Positions 1 through 8,194 of a stretch of 64,000 bases of DNA are shown piece after piece. Numbering within the stretch: position 1 is the first letter of the stretch; every line of letters begins with the position of its first letter. Where the stretch lies: the NCBI RefSeq assembly GCF_021083305.1, contig NZ_JAJFAY010000001.1:1550001-1614000 (forward strand), written 5' to 3'. The translations under genes were made by a program, and so were the position numbers. The notes under the pieces were generated by a model. That model did no database searches. It was not told the DNA's origin and worked only from the letters and a program-made list of their open reading frames with translations. This DNA comes from Haladaptatus sp. DYF46 (GTDB lineage: Archaea; Halobacteriota; Halobacteria; Halobacteriales; Haladaptataceae).

Positions 1-260
1 ATGTCGCTCTCGCGTTCGAGGTAGCTCTCGGGGATGAGCGCGGGGAAGTAGGCGTTCTGCGACCCCGTCTCCTTGAACCAACCGTCGAGGTAGTCCTGCA
101 GGCCCTCCCAGAGGGCGTACCCGCGGGGCCGAGTCACGATGAACCCGCCCATGGGCGCGTAGTCGGCGAGACCCGCCTTCAGTACGACTTCGGCGTACCA
201 GTCGCCGGGACTGTACGATTTGGACTCGGTGATGCCGAGTTCCTGGTCGTCGTTGCTCAT
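1..260 (-). CDS. proS: Prolyl-tRNA synthetase, N-terminal part (runs off the window)
   Basis: Charges tRNA-Pro with proline in the cytoplasm. Only the first 86 codons are present, because the gene continues past position 1. The start ATG is the complement of 258-260. The protein begins MSNDDQELGITESKSYSPGD and continues through segments such as WYAEVV, APMGGFIV and LWEGLQDYLDGWF to AYFPALIPESYL. That is the class II synthetase N-terminal region of the archaeal/eukaryote-like ProS type, where the dimer interface and motif 1 lie. The catalytic motifs 2 and 3 are outside the window. No upstream partner is visible, since the next 760 bp on that side hold repeats and no convincing gene. Recognition of the family is confident; nothing can be said about completeness. 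Confidence 0.9.
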   Translation of the reverse strand, partial: MSNDDQELGITESKSYSPGDWYAEVVLKAGLADYAPMGGFIVTRPRGYALWEGLQDYLDGWFKETGSQNAYFPALIPESYLERESD

Positions 261-474
261 TACTCCTACCCAGTCCGGATGCGCTCTTAAATGTCCTGAA
301 GCGACCGCGAGGAGTGGTTATTTTGGACGTTCGACGGACGTTCGCTTCGATACGAGAGTTCCATTCGAAGTGATGACGCTCCGACCGCGGTGACGCAGTT
401 TTCGAAAGTCATTGTCCGCTCGCTACGTACTGACGTTGGTCGTTTTGTAACTGCAGTTACCGAGAAGCAGACCC

Positions 475-770
475 CGAAAGCCCCCGCCCGCTCGCGGTCG
501 CTGTGCGGGATATCCGCGCTCTCCGCACCAGCCGCGCGGATAGTAGCCCACACAGCGGACCACGCAAGCACGACCGGACGGCCCCTTTCATTCCCACTTC
601 CCCCCGTAGCCGCACCGCACCACATCCTCCCCAACCGATTCGCTCCGACGCTCCCGTTGGTCGCGCCGTCGCTCATCCCTCGCGCGAACAATGACTGAGG
701 CGGTGCGGCCAACCACTGGCCGCACCGCCCCGTCAGCGCGCGCCATGAGGCACGGACGGGCTGTGCGAAG
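475..770 (+). repeat. Structured interspersed repeat, forward copy (head plus tail)
   Basis: Non-coding element also present at 11176-11430. The head (475-595) runs from CGAAAGCCCCCGCCCGCTC to CCCCTTTCATTCC. It folds as nested stems: CTGTG (501-505) with CACAG (551-555), and TATCCGCGC (511-519) with GCGCGGATA (534-542). The tail carries CCTCCCCAACCGA and a perfect 12-bp stem at 700-711/717-728 with a 5-nt loop. The other copy keeps the head ends and the pairing but changes both strands of the inner stem, so the fold rather than the stem sequence is conserved. No ORF here looks real. Function unknown. Confidence 0.75.
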
Positions 771-789
771 CCAACCAACCGCTATGGCG

Positions 790-909
790 TACGCTGGCAC
801 AGCCCAGAGGCCAGCGGTTGGCCGAGGGCTGTGCTGGTAGCGTGCGAGGGACGACTGAGTGAAGGCGAAGGAGTCGGTTGGGGAGGCGTGTGGGCGGTAG
901 CGGTTGCGG
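790..909 (-). repeat. Inverted partial copy of the structured repeat (tail only)
   Basis: Read on the minus strand, 842-909 gives CCGCAACCG, then CCTCCCCAACCGACTCCTTC, CTCAGTC and TCCCTCGCA. This is the tail of the element seen at about 604-690 and 11300-11370. It is followed by a long stem (GGGCTGTGC with GCACAGCCC) at about 794-837. The head module is missing. This copy faces the forward copy ending near 770, so 604-909 is an imperfect inverted pair. The intergenic stretch 261-1020 therefore holds repeats and no supported gene. Confidence 0.65.
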
Positions 910-1020
910 TTTCATTGACGTCTGTATTTGCAATCACAACAATACAGCCACGACTCGTAGCGAACGGCCGGGTTGGACGCGAACACCGGATACGATTCGC
1001 CGATACAACCGAACCCACAC

Positions 1021-1482
1021 TCAAAACGTCACGCCGGTTTCTAACTCCTCTTCGAGCACCTCGTCGCCGTCCGAATCGAACCGGAACCATCCGGAAAACG
1101 TCTCACCCGACAACAGGTATGGCATCCAGAGTCGGTCGTCCTCCCACATCTCGTCGTAGGGCATGTCCGCGACGTCGAACCACCGCGGGTCAGCCTCGTC
1201 CGTCTCCTGCGGTTTCCCCGAAAACTCCTCGGCGCGGAAGACGTGGACGAACATCTCCGACTCCGTTCCAAACACGAACTCGAACTCGCCGACCTTGGTC
1301 GGGTTCTCCACGGACACGCGAACTTCCTCCTCGACCTCCCGAACCGCGGCGTCGCGGGGCGTTTCACCATCTTCGACCTTCCCGCCGGGGCCGACGAGTT
1401 TGCCCTCGCCGAGGCCGCGTTTCTTGCGGATGAGGAGGATTTCGTCGCCCCGAACGAGATAGCAGAGCGTCGCGGGTTGCAT
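1021..1482 (-). CDS. NUDIX hydrolase, 8-oxo-dGTP diphosphatase-like (MutT/MTH1 type)
   Basis: 153-residue cytoplasmic NUDIX pyrophosphohydrolase. The NUDIX box is GGKVEDGE followed by seven residues and REVEEEV, with Arg where the consensus usually has its second Gly. GGKV just before the box resembles MTH1-type 8-oxo-dGTPases, so nucleotide-pool sanitation is a reasonable inference, although NUDIX substrates are hard to predict. The start chosen is the MQPATLC methionine at 1482: the fold begins there, and the longer open frame upstream has no conserved features. It stands alone between the repeat region and a divergent secreted-protein gene. It is one of four NUDIX genes in the first 31 kb. 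Confidence 0.85.
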   Translation of the reverse strand: MQPATLCYLVRGDEILLIRKKRGLGEGKLVGPGGKVEDGETPRDAAVREVEEEVRVSVENPTKVGEFEFVFGTESEMFVHVFRAEEFSGKPQETDEADPRWFDVADMPYDEMWEDDRLWMPYLLSGETFSGWFRFDSDGDEVLEEELETGVTF

Positions 1483-1563
1483 GGTCGATGGTGTCAGTCG
1501 ATTGCAATCAGTGTTCCGAACCCGCAGTAGCAAGCGTGAAACAGGTGTTTGACCCTTCACGAG

Positions 1564-1571
1564 ACTTATGC
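1564..1571 (+). promoter_or_regulatory. TATA-like box for the secreted protein at 1594
   Basis: CTTATGCC lies 23-30 bp before the ATG at 1594, the spacing expected for a leaderless haloarchaeal transcript. Confidence 0.45.
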
Positions 1572-1593
1572 CGAAAGGGGATAATCGAGGGGC

Positions 1594-2232
1594 ATGAAAC
1601 GGCGACGGCTCCTCGCGGTCGGTGGAGCGGCCCTGTCCGGCGAGTGTCTCGGACGCGCCGCCCTCGACGTCGGTGGCTCCGAATCCCCCGAGACGTTCGG
1701 ACCGGACGAGGTTCAGCGCCGAATGTCGCTGGCAGGTGTGGACGAGGTTCCGAAAAAATACGGCGTTCGAATCGACGTGGAACTGCTGAACGGGGCCGTC
1801 ACGGCCGCGGACACCGCCCATCTTCGCGTGACGGTGACGAACGAAGGGGAGAAACGACGGTTCTCCGCGGGCGAGGGAATGTGCAACCCATTCAACCGCG
1901 ACGAAGGCAAGAGTGAGACGTCGGGATTGTGGCTCCACGAACCGAAAGACACGAAGTGGATCGAGCGGAAGGGCGACCGCTGGACGCGGGACAGAGATCA
2001 GAACGAACGGAGAGCCTTTGCGAACTACGCCTGTCTGCCCCGCACGTACGAAGCGGGTGAATCGCTCGCAACCGAGTATCTCGTCTGGGACGACTATCAG
2101 GTCGGGGGGTACATGGACCCGGGAACGTACCGGTTCGAGGTGCCGATTGCCATCCACCCGTCGGGGTCGAAGTTCGGCGACCCGACGGCGGAATTCGACT
2201 GGGGGTTCGACCTGCGGGTCGATGACGGGTGA
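1594..2232 (+). CDS. Predicted secreted haloarchaeal protein of unknown function
   Basis: 212 residues, no family recognised. The N-terminus MKRRRLLAVGGAALSG is a basic stretch plus hydrophobic segment like an export signal. Where haloarchaeal lipoproteins have a lipobox such as LSGC, this protein has LSGEC, an extra Glu before the Cys, so lipid attachment is doubtful. The mature part has alternating beta-type segments (IDVELLNG, LRVTVTNEGE, TEYLVWDDY, GTYRFEVPI), suggesting an immunoglobulin-like fold with a conserved-looking WxHEP element. It probably sits at the cell surface. The downstream small membrane protein genes lie on the same strand but have their own promoters. Confidence 0.7.
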   Translation: MKRRRLLAVGGAALSGECLGRAALDVGGSESPETFGPDEVQRRMSLAGVDEVPKKYGVRIDVELLNGAVTAADTAHLRVTVTNEGEKRRFSAGEGMCNPFNRDEGKSETSGLWLHEPKDTKWIERKGDRWTRDRDQNERRAFANYACLPRTYEAGESLATEYLVWDDYQVGGYMDPGTYRFEVPIAIHPSGSKFGDPTAEFDWGFDLRVDDG

Positions 2233-2238
2233 GCGAAA

Positions 2239-2246
2239 TTATTTAA
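2239..2246 (+). promoter_or_regulatory. TATA box of first tandem membrane-protein gene
   Basis: TTATTTAA lies 24-31 bp before the ATG at 2270, giving a leaderless mRNA. The stretch from here to the start codon is nearly repeated at 2590-2621, including the string CAACACGAACTCATGA. Confidence 0.6.
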
Positions 2247-2269
2247 CGCCAGTTATCCAACACGAACTC

Positions 2270-2566
2270 ATGAGAGCGCCAACGATTTCGGCTCCGACGC
2301 TGAGTGTCGGCCAACGCGCGATACGTTGGCTCGGCGTCCTGATGCTGGTTCTCCACCTCGGTCTGCTCGTCGCGCTCGATTTTAACGTGCTGGGCGACCC
2401 GAGCCTCCTCGTCCAAATCACGCTCGGGACGGGCGGCGGCCTTCTCCTCATCCTCTCGACTACCGACCGCTCGTGGAACGTCGAAAAACGTCGACTGGCC
2501 GATGTGGGTTTCTTCTGTCTCTCCCTGTCCATACTCGCGTCGTATCTCCTGCGGTTGTCGTTTTGA
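2270..2566 (+). CDS. Small membrane protein, tandem paralogue 1
   Basis: 98 residues with three likely membrane helices: about 20-38 (LGVLMLVLHLGLLVAL), 47-64 and 77-94. Its N-terminus MRAPTISAPT matches MKAPVIRAPT of the following gene, and the two share the order of Arg-rich turn, first helix and Val/Ala-rich segment. They are therefore a tandem duplication. No function recognised. The third helix is followed directly by the stop, so this copy is about 36 residues shorter than its neighbour. A TATA box at the right distance supports the chosen start. Confidence 0.75.
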   Translation: MRAPTISAPTLSVGQRAIRWLGVLMLVLHLGLLVALDFNVLGDPSLLVQITLGTGGGLLLILSTTDRSWNVEKRRLADVGFFCLSLSILASYLLRLSF

Positions 2567-2589
2567 ACCCCGCGAAACATCGGAAGAAG

Positions 2590-2597
2590 CTATTTAC
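2590..2597 (+). promoter_or_regulatory. TATA box of second tandem membrane-protein gene
   Basis: CTATTTAC lies 24-31 bp before the ATG at 2621. The whole promoter-to-start segment resembles the one at 2239-2270, so the duplication included the promoter. Confidence 0.55.
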
Positions 2598-2620
2598 GTT
2601 CAGTCAATCAACACGAACTC

Positions 2621-3025
2621 ATGAAAGCGCCGGTCATTCGTGCGCCCACCGGCGGGCTGAGTCGGCGGGTGTTCAAATGGTACGGCCTGTTCATTTTCGT
2701 GTTGAACGTGGGGCTGGTCGTCGCCTTTGGACCCGCGGTGCTGTCGAGTACTGCGTACCGCTTGCAGTTCGGCACCGCCATCGCCGGTGCGCTCCTCTTG
2801 ATTTCCACCGGCATCGAACTGCCGTGGGACGTCGAATGGTATCGCCTCACTGGACTGGGAATCATCTGTTCCGCGACGTCGTTATTCATCTCCAACATCC
2901 TCGCCAACGACGGCCTCGGATGGGTCGCGGTGAGTCTCGTCGGCACGCTCTCGCTCGCGTTCTTCGGGTTCGACATGATTCGCGGCGGGCGTCATTTCAA
3001 AATCGACGTCACCGCCGACGCCTGA
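2621..3025 (+). CDS. Small membrane protein, tandem paralogue 2
   Basis: 134 residues with four predicted membrane helices: about 21-38 (YGLFIFVLNVGLVVAF), 48-64, 75-92 and 97-114. A soluble tail GGRHFKIDVTADA follows. It is homologous to the preceding 98-residue protein over the first three helices and carries an extra helix plus tail. No catalytic or transport motif is visible and the function is unknown. It ends 14 bp before the convergent gene at 3040. Confidence 0.75.
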   Translation: MKAPVIRAPTGGLSRRVFKWYGLFIFVLNVGLVVAFGPAVLSSTAYRLQFGTAIAGALLLISTGIELPWDVEWYRLTGLGIICSATSLFISNILANDGLGWVAVSLVGTLSLAFFGFDMIRGGRHFKIDVTADA

Positions 3026-3039
3026 TTCACTACACCTCG

Positions 3040-3516
3040 TCACTTCACCGAAAACGGACTCTCCCCTTCCGTCCAGTCCCACCCCGGCAGTCGCGTCTGA
3101 AACCCGGCGGCGAGGGCGGCGTCCAAGTCGTCCACGCCCGCCACCTCGTCGTCCACGTGGTGCATGATGTCCGCGTAGTGGAACGTGGCCTCGCCGAGCA
3201 AGCGGAGGGGTTGGTTGCCCGCTATCATCCCGGCGAGTTCCCGCCCGAGGAGTTCGTCCACGACGAATCCGGGGTAGTCGTTTTCGACGTCGAGGTCGCG
3301 GAGCAGGGCGACGAGCGCGGCGACGTTCACCGCGACGTCGCCGTCGGCGAAGACGGCATCGACCTCGGTTCGGTACTGCGATTCGGAGACGGTATCGACC
3401 TCCGTACCGAACGCCTCGCCGAGGTTTGCCCGTACGTCATTGATGAGGGTCACGACGTCGGTTCGCTCGCGGACCCATTCGTGTTCGTCGGCGACCGTGG
3501 CCGATGAGAGCTTCAT
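3040..3516 (-). CDS. Conserved haloarchaeal-type protein of unknown function
   Basis: 158 residues, acidic and soluble, with no signal peptide or membrane segment. The sequence looks alpha-helical (ADEHEWVRERTDVVTLINDV near the start, LLGRELAGMIAGNQ in the middle). A His pair HYADIMHHVDDE lies in the last third and GWDWTEGE near the C-terminus. No family recognised. An A/T-rich block at 3555-3564 (GATTATAAAA read on this strand) lies 39-48 bp upstream, so a short 5' leader is likely. Confidence 0.65.
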   Translation of the reverse strand: MKLSSATVADEHEWVRERTDVVTLINDVRANLGEAFGTEVDTVSESQYRTEVDAVFADGDVAVNVAALVALLRDLDVENDYPGFVVDELLGRELAGMIAGNQPLRLLGEATFHYADIMHHVDDEVAGVDDLDAALAAGFQTRLPGWDWTEGESPFSVK

Positions 3517-3815
3517 AGGAACACGTCGGGCAGAATGGGTTTAGGGGTTTTGAGAAGGCTTTTATAATCACACCGTTTAGTGGGGGATAAGCGGGTTTTC
3601 CTGTGTCACCCATGAGCAGTTTGCTTTCGGAGACCAGGACCACTGTATGCGCGTTGACGCGTATGTTCCAATCCCGCAGAACAAGCGAGACAATCTATGC
3701 TGTGCTGTATACGTCGTAGTGGTCACGGTGCTGAAAACCACCGTCTGCGACAATCCAAGATACGCCGGACCAACAGCATTCGCTCTCCCAACGGACGAAG
3801 CGGACTGTTTTCACC

Positions 3816-5732
3816 ATGAGTAAAGTAGAGCAACAACTCGAAGACCTCAAAGCAACGATTACGAGCGAACTACCGAGCGACATTTCGGTATCCGACGTCA
3901 AATACGAAGGACCGGAACTCGTCGTCTACACGCGCGACCCGAAGAAGTTCGCGCGCAACGGGGACCTGATCCGAAAACTGGCGAGCCAACTGCGAAAGCG
4001 CATCACAGTTCGCCCCGACCCGGACGTTCTCTCCCGCCCCGACACGGCGCGCGAGGACATCCTCGAAGTCATTCCCGACGAAGCGGGCGTGACGGACCTC
4101 GATTTCCACGCGGATACTGGCGAAGTCGTCATCCAAGCCGAAAAACCCGGCATGGTCATCGGCAAACACGGCAGTACGCTCCGCGAGATAACCCAAGAAG
4201 TCGGCTGGACGCCGGAAGTCGTCAGAACGCCGCCCATCGAATCCTCGACGGTCTCCAACGTCAGGAACTTCCTGAAACAGGAGCGCGAGGACAGACGCGA
4301 CATTTTGGAGCGGGTCGGCAGACAGATACACCGCGAGGAGATGAGCAACGAGGAGTGGGTTCGCATCACGACGCTCGGATGCTGTCGCGAGGTCGGACGC
4401 GCGAGCTTCATCCTCTCGACGCCCGAAACCCGCATCCTCATCGACTGCGGCGACAAACCGGGATCGGACGACGTGCCGTACCTCCAAGTCGAGGAGGCGC
4501 TCGGCGCGGGTGCCGCGACCATCGACGCCGTGGTCCTCACGCACGCTCACTTGGACCACAGCGCGCTCATCCCGCTCCTGTTCAAGTACGGCTACGACGG
4601 CCCGATTTACACGACCGAACCGACCCGCGACCTGATGGGACTGCTCCAACTCGACTACCTCGACGTGGCCGCGAAGGAGGGCCGCGTCCCGCCGTACGAG
4701 AGCGAGATGGTTCGCGAAGCCCTCAAACACACCATCCCGCTGGAGTACGGCGACGTCACCGACATCGCCCCGGACGTGAAACTGACGTTCCACAACGCGG
4801 GTCACATTCTCGGGTCGTCGGTCACGCACTTCCACATCGGCGACGGCCTGTACAACGTGGCGTTCTCGGGCGACATTCACTACGACGACACGCGCCTGTT
4901 CAACGGCGCGGTGAACGACTTCCCGCGCGTCGAGACGCTCATCCTCGAATCGACCTACGGCGGTCGGAACGACTACCAGACCGACCAGAAGGATTCGGAG
5001 GAGAAACTCAAGAAAGTCATCAACGAGACGTACGAGAAGGGCGGCAAAGTCCTCATCCCCGCCTTCGCGGTCGGCCGGTCACAGGAGATGATGCTCGTCA
5101 TCGAGGAGGCGATGCGAAACGGCGACATCCCGGAGATGCCCGTCCACCTCGACGGAATGATCTGGGAGGCGACGGCCATCCACACGACGTACCCCGAATA
5201 CCTGCGTGACGACCTCAGGGACCGCATCTTCCACGAAAACGAGAACCCGTTCCTCGCCCCGCAGTTCAACCACATCGACGGCGGCGAGGAGGAACGACAG
5301 GACGTGGCCGACGGCGACCAGTGTATCATCCTCTCGACGTCCGGGATGGTCACCGGCGGCCCCATCATGTCGTGGCTCGAACACATCGGCCCGGACCCGG
5401 ACAGCAGGATGGTGTTCGTCGGCTACCAGGCACAGGGAACCCTCGGACGCCGTATCCAGAGCGGGTGGGACGAAATCCCGCTCAACGGACGCGGCAACCG
5501 GAGCAAGACGCTCAACCTCCAACTCGACGTGGAGACGGTCGACGGTTTCTCCGGCCACGCCGACCGCGCCGGTCTGATGAACTTCGTCAAGACGATGAAC
5601 CCGCGACCCGAGAAGGTCCTCTGTGTCCACGGTGACGAGAGTTCGACCCAAGACCTCTCCTCGTCGCTCTATCACGACTTCAACATCCGCACGTTCGCGC
5701 CGAAGAACCTGGAGACGTTCCGGTTCAAGTGA
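3816..5732 (+). CDS. fttA: Archaeal CPSF1-type KH/beta-CASP ribonuclease, transcription termination factor
   Basis: 638 residues, the usual length of archaeal aCPSF1/FttA, which cleaves nascent transcripts at U-rich sites and causes transcription termination. Order of parts: two KH-type RNA-binding domains in about the first 150 residues (second one with VIGKHGSTLREI), a metallo-beta-lactamase core with the zinc motif HAHLDH at about 243-248, a beta-CASP insert, then GHAD and VHGDESS near the C-terminus carrying the last metal/catalytic His residues. The zinc ligands appear intact. Known members act as dimers and interact with RNA polymerase and Spt4/5. The gene stands alone with a 299-bp upstream gap in which I see no other gene. 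Confidence 0.95.
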   Translation: MSKVEQQLEDLKATITSELPSDISVSDVKYEGPELVVYTRDPKKFARNGDLIRKLASQLRKRITVRPDPDVLSRPDTAREDILEVIPDEAGVTDLDFHADTGEVVIQAEKPGMVIGKHGSTLREITQEVGWTPEVVRTPPIESSTVSNVRNFLKQEREDRRDILERVGRQIHREEMSNEEWVRITTLGCCREVGRASFILSTPETRILIDCGDKPGSDDVPYLQVEEALGAGAATIDAVVLTHAHLDHSALIPLLFKYGYDGPIYTTEPTRDLMGLLQLDYLDVAAKEGRVPPYESEMVREALKHTIPLEYGDVTDIAPDVKLTFHNAGHILGSSVTHFHIGDGLYNVAFSGDIHYDDTRLFNGAVNDFPRVETLILESTYGGRNDYQTDQKDSEEKLKKVINETYEKGGKVLIPAFAVGRSQEMMLVIEEAMRNGDIPEMPVHLDGMIWEATAIHTTYPEYLRDDLRDRIFHENENPFLAPQFNHIDGGEEERQDVADGDQCIILSTSGMVTGGPIMSWLEHIGPDPDSRMVFVGYQAQGTLGRRIQSGWDEIPLNGRGNRSKTLNLQLDVETVDGFSGHADRAGLMNFVKTMNPRPEKVLCVHGDESSTQDLSSSLYHDFNIRTFAPKNLETFRFK

Positions 5733-5830
5733 ACGCCCGCGCTCGGCGCTAACGCACCTCGCTCGTCCGTTGTACGGCTCTAAGTGGCATCGTTCGATGA
5801 ACCGTTGAACGCATCGCGTTTCCGATTCAG

Positions 5831-5838
5831 TTATATTT
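5831..5838 (+). promoter_or_regulatory. TATA box for NUDIX gene at 5860
   Basis: TTATATTT lies 22-29 bp before the ATG, consistent with a leaderless transcript. Confidence 0.55.
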
Positions 5839-5859
5839 CTGCCATTATTCGGGAGAATC

Positions 5860-6441
5860 ATGCCTTCAGAAGTCAATCGAGCGGCGGTCGAACGTCGAAC
5901 GAATCGACTGCTGGACGAGTACGGCGACGTTCCGGTCGAAAAGCGGACACAGGAGCAACCGGCGGCCAAGTTCGAGGAACTGGTGGGATACGCCCGCGAC
6001 GGATACACCGGGAGTGCGTACGCGTGGGTCGTCCGCCGACCCGACGACGCCGCCCCGCTCAGCGATTCGATGTCGGACGAAGCGTTCGACGACCGTTCAC
6101 GAGCGTTGATGATTCTCAACCGGGGAGCGGATTCGTGGGGACTTCCGGGCGGCGGACGCGAGGACGGAGAAACGTCCGAGGAGGCCGCGGTTCGAGAGGT
6201 CGAAGAGGAGACCGACGTCCGCTGTGAACTCGCGGAACCCTTCCTGCTCCGCAAGCTAACCGTGGTTCCCGAAAACGACGACGAGAAACGCCTCCACCTC
6301 CTGTTCGTCTTCTTCGACGCGGACTATCTGGGTGGAGAGATAGCGATACAGGGCGGAGAATTGAATGGGGCGGCGTGGTTCGCAGAGCCCCCCTCACGGA
6401 TGCTTCCGGCGAACGAACTGCGTGCTGATGACTGGTTTTGA
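5860..6441 (+). CDS. NUDIX hydrolase with N-terminal helical extension
   Basis: 193-residue NUDIX pyrophosphohydrolase. An N-terminal charged helical region of about 45 residues (VNRAAVERRTNRLLDEYGDV) precedes the fold. The NUDIX box is GGGREDGE, seven residues, then REVEEET, with all Glu ligands present. LPGGG before the box is typical of sugar-nucleotide or general NUDIX enzymes. The substrate cannot be predicted. Transcribed alone; the mce gene converges on it with a 9-bp gap. The TATA box at 5831 fixes the start. Confidence 0.85.
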   Translation: MPSEVNRAAVERRTNRLLDEYGDVPVEKRTQEQPAAKFEELVGYARDGYTGSAYAWVVRRPDDAAPLSDSMSDEAFDDRSRALMILNRGADSWGLPGGGREDGETSEEAAVREVEEETDVRCELAEPFLLRKLTVVPENDDEKRLHLLFVFFDADYLGGEIAIQGGELNGAAWFAEPPSRMLPANELRADDWF

Positions 6442-6450
6442 TTATCTGTT

Positions 6451-6834
6451 TCAGTGTTCGACGTACTCGACCAACACGCCGCCCGTCGATTTCGGGTGGA
6501 GAAACGCCACGTCGTGGCCCCACGCGCCGGGGCGCGGTTCCTCGTCGATGAGTGAAACGCCGTGGTCACGGGCCGTTTCGAGCGCGTCCTCGATGTCGTC
6601 GGTTTCGAGCGCGACGTGGTGGATACCCGCCCCGTTCCGGTCGAGGTAGTCCGAAATCGTCCCGTCTTCGAGCGGTTCGAGCAGTTCGAAGTAGCTCCCG
6701 CCGAAATCGAGGAAGACGACTCGCAGGCCGTCGAACTCCTCCTCGTGGACGACCGGAGCGTCGAACAGCGCTTCGTACGTCTCCGCGAGGGTCGATGCAT
6801 CGTCGGTGGCGATGCCGATGTGGTCTACGTGCAT
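6451..6834 (-). CDS. mce: Methylmalonyl-CoA epimerase
   Basis: 127-residue vicinal-oxygen-chelate (glyoxalase) protein that interconverts (R)- and (S)-methylmalonyl-CoA, feeding or draining methylmalonyl-CoA mutase in propionate and odd-chain metabolism. The expected features are HVDHIGIAT at the N-terminus (metal His), FLELLEP-like FELLEP at about 55, GIHHVALET in the middle (second metal His) and the C-terminal FLHPKSTGGVLVEYVEH with the final Glu ligand. The start is the MHVDH methionine at 6834. The mutase large subunit lies 2.5 kb away on the same strand (9375-11057), separated by two unrelated genes. The divergent gene at 6931 shares the intergenic A/T-rich block near 6897-6904. Confidence 0.92.
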   Translation of the reverse strand: MHVDHIGIATDDASTLAETYEALFDAPVVHEEEFDGLRVVFLDFGGSYFELLEPLEDGTISDYLDRNGAGIHHVALETDDIEDALETARDHGVSLIDEEPRPGAWGHDVAFLHPKSTGGVLVEYVEH

Positions 6835-6930
6835 GCGGAAACGATGGCCGCATCGCGGCATAACGGTGATGATTCCACCGGGTTGCCGCGAGGTGGGAAT
6901 TATTAGGCACACCGCACGTGGGTGTCTCCC

Positions 6931-8046
6931 ATGGAGCCGACAGCCTTACGCGCCGATATACCCGCGCTCGAACGGACGACGTACATGAACACGGGTGCCA
7001 GCGGCCCCAGTCCGACCCGTGTGGTCGAGGCGGTCGAAACCTGCCTCGAACGGCACGAATACGAGGCACCGGCGGAGGAAGGGTCGTATCCGTTCACGTT
7101 CGATGTGCTCGACCGAACGCGGGAGACGGTGGCAAACCACCTCGGTGCGACCGACGAGACGCTCGCGTTGACCCAGAGCACGACGGACGGCATCAACCGG
7201 ATCGCCGCCGCCATCGACTGGGAGTCCGGCGACCGGGTGGTTCGAACGGACCTCGAACATTCCTCGGGCATCCTCCCGTGGAAGCGGTTGAACGGGCACG
7301 GCGTGGAGACGGACGTTCTCACCAGCGAGGAAGGCCGTCTCGACCTCGATTCGGTGAAGGATGCGGCGTCGGACGCGAAACTCGTCTGTCTCAGCGCGCT
7401 CACGTGGACCCACGGGACGATGCTCCCCGTCTCCGAAATCACCGACATCGCCCACGATGCGGGCGCGCTGGTTCTCGTGGATGCGGTGCAGTGTCCGGGT
7501 CAGATGGCGACCGACGTGACCGAGTGGGGCGCGGATTTCGTCGCCGGAGCGGGACACAAGTGGCTGTTGGGTCCGTTCGGCGCGGGGTTCCTCCACGTCC
7601 GAGACGGAGCGGAACGCCACTTGAATCCGGCCCACATCGGCTATCGGAGCGTCGAGGACCCCAACGCCGAGGCGTACGCATACGAACCCGGCGCACAGCG
7701 ACTCGAAGTCGGAACCGTCTCGCCCGCGACGTACGCGGGCCTCGGGGAAGCCATCGGCGTCATCGAAGAGGTCGGCTACGACGCCATCGAGCACCGGATT
7801 CGAACGCTCACTGACCGGTTGAAAGACGGCCTCGTCGCGGCCGACGACGCGCGGTTGCTGAGTCCGCGCGAGTACGAGTCAGGCCTCGTAACCTTCGAAG
7901 TGGACGACCCTGACGGGTTCGTCGAACAACTCGCCCGCGAAGGAATCCGAGTCAGGTCACTTCCGTACCCCGAGAACTCGGTTCGGGCCTCCGTTCACGT
8001 CTTCAACACTGAAGCCGACATCGACGCGCTGCTGGAGTACGTCTGA
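6931..8046 (+). CDS. Class V (NifS/CsdA-like) PLP-dependent aminotransferase
   Basis: 371 residues from the ATG; an in-frame GTG at 6922 would add three. Fold type I PLP enzyme of the cysteine-desulfurase/isopenicillin-epimerase-like group. Visible features are YMNTGASGPSP near the N-terminus, TQSTTDGIN (PLP phosphate region), a DAVQ segment with the PLP-binding Asp, and AGAGHKWLLGP with the Schiff-base Lys. The usual cysteine-desulfurase active-site Cys loop (S-x-C-S) is not obvious, so it may be a lyase, epimerase or other transaminase. I chose the ATG because the TATA-like AATTATTA at about 6897-6904 lies 27-34 bp upstream. Divergent from mce. Confidence 0.85.
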   Translation: MEPTALRADIPALERTTYMNTGASGPSPTRVVEAVETCLERHEYEAPAEEGSYPFTFDVLDRTRETVANHLGATDETLALTQSTTDGINRIAAAIDWESGDRVVRTDLEHSSGILPWKRLNGHGVETDVLTSEEGRLDLDSVKDAASDAKLVCLSALTWTHGTMLPVSEITDIAHDAGALVLVDAVQCPGQMATDVTEWGADFVAGAGHKWLLGPFGAGFLHVRDGAERHLNPAHIGYRSVEDPNAEAYAYEPGAQRLEVGTVSPATYAGLGEAIGVIEEVGYDAIEHRIRTLTDRLKDGLVAADDARLLSPREYESGLVTFEVDDPDGFVEQLAREGIRVRSLPYPENSVRASVHVFNTEADIDALLEYV

Positions 8047-8194
8047 GCGTTTCGGGGGTCGTCGTCGTTCGGGACGCTGAAAGTGCAGGCAGGAGCTTCA
8101 ACTGACTACGGACTCGAATCGGATTCACAGTTTCACCACCGGCCGCGTACGGTTCCCGTCGGCCGGTGCAGGAACGCCTTCCGCGCACAATATC

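Noticed and set aside
1483-2157. Upstream extension of the NUDIX frame (start at 2157, 378 residues).
   Set aside because: Only the last 153 residues have NUDIX features; the added part is in antisense to the real gene at 1594-2232 and has no conserved domain.
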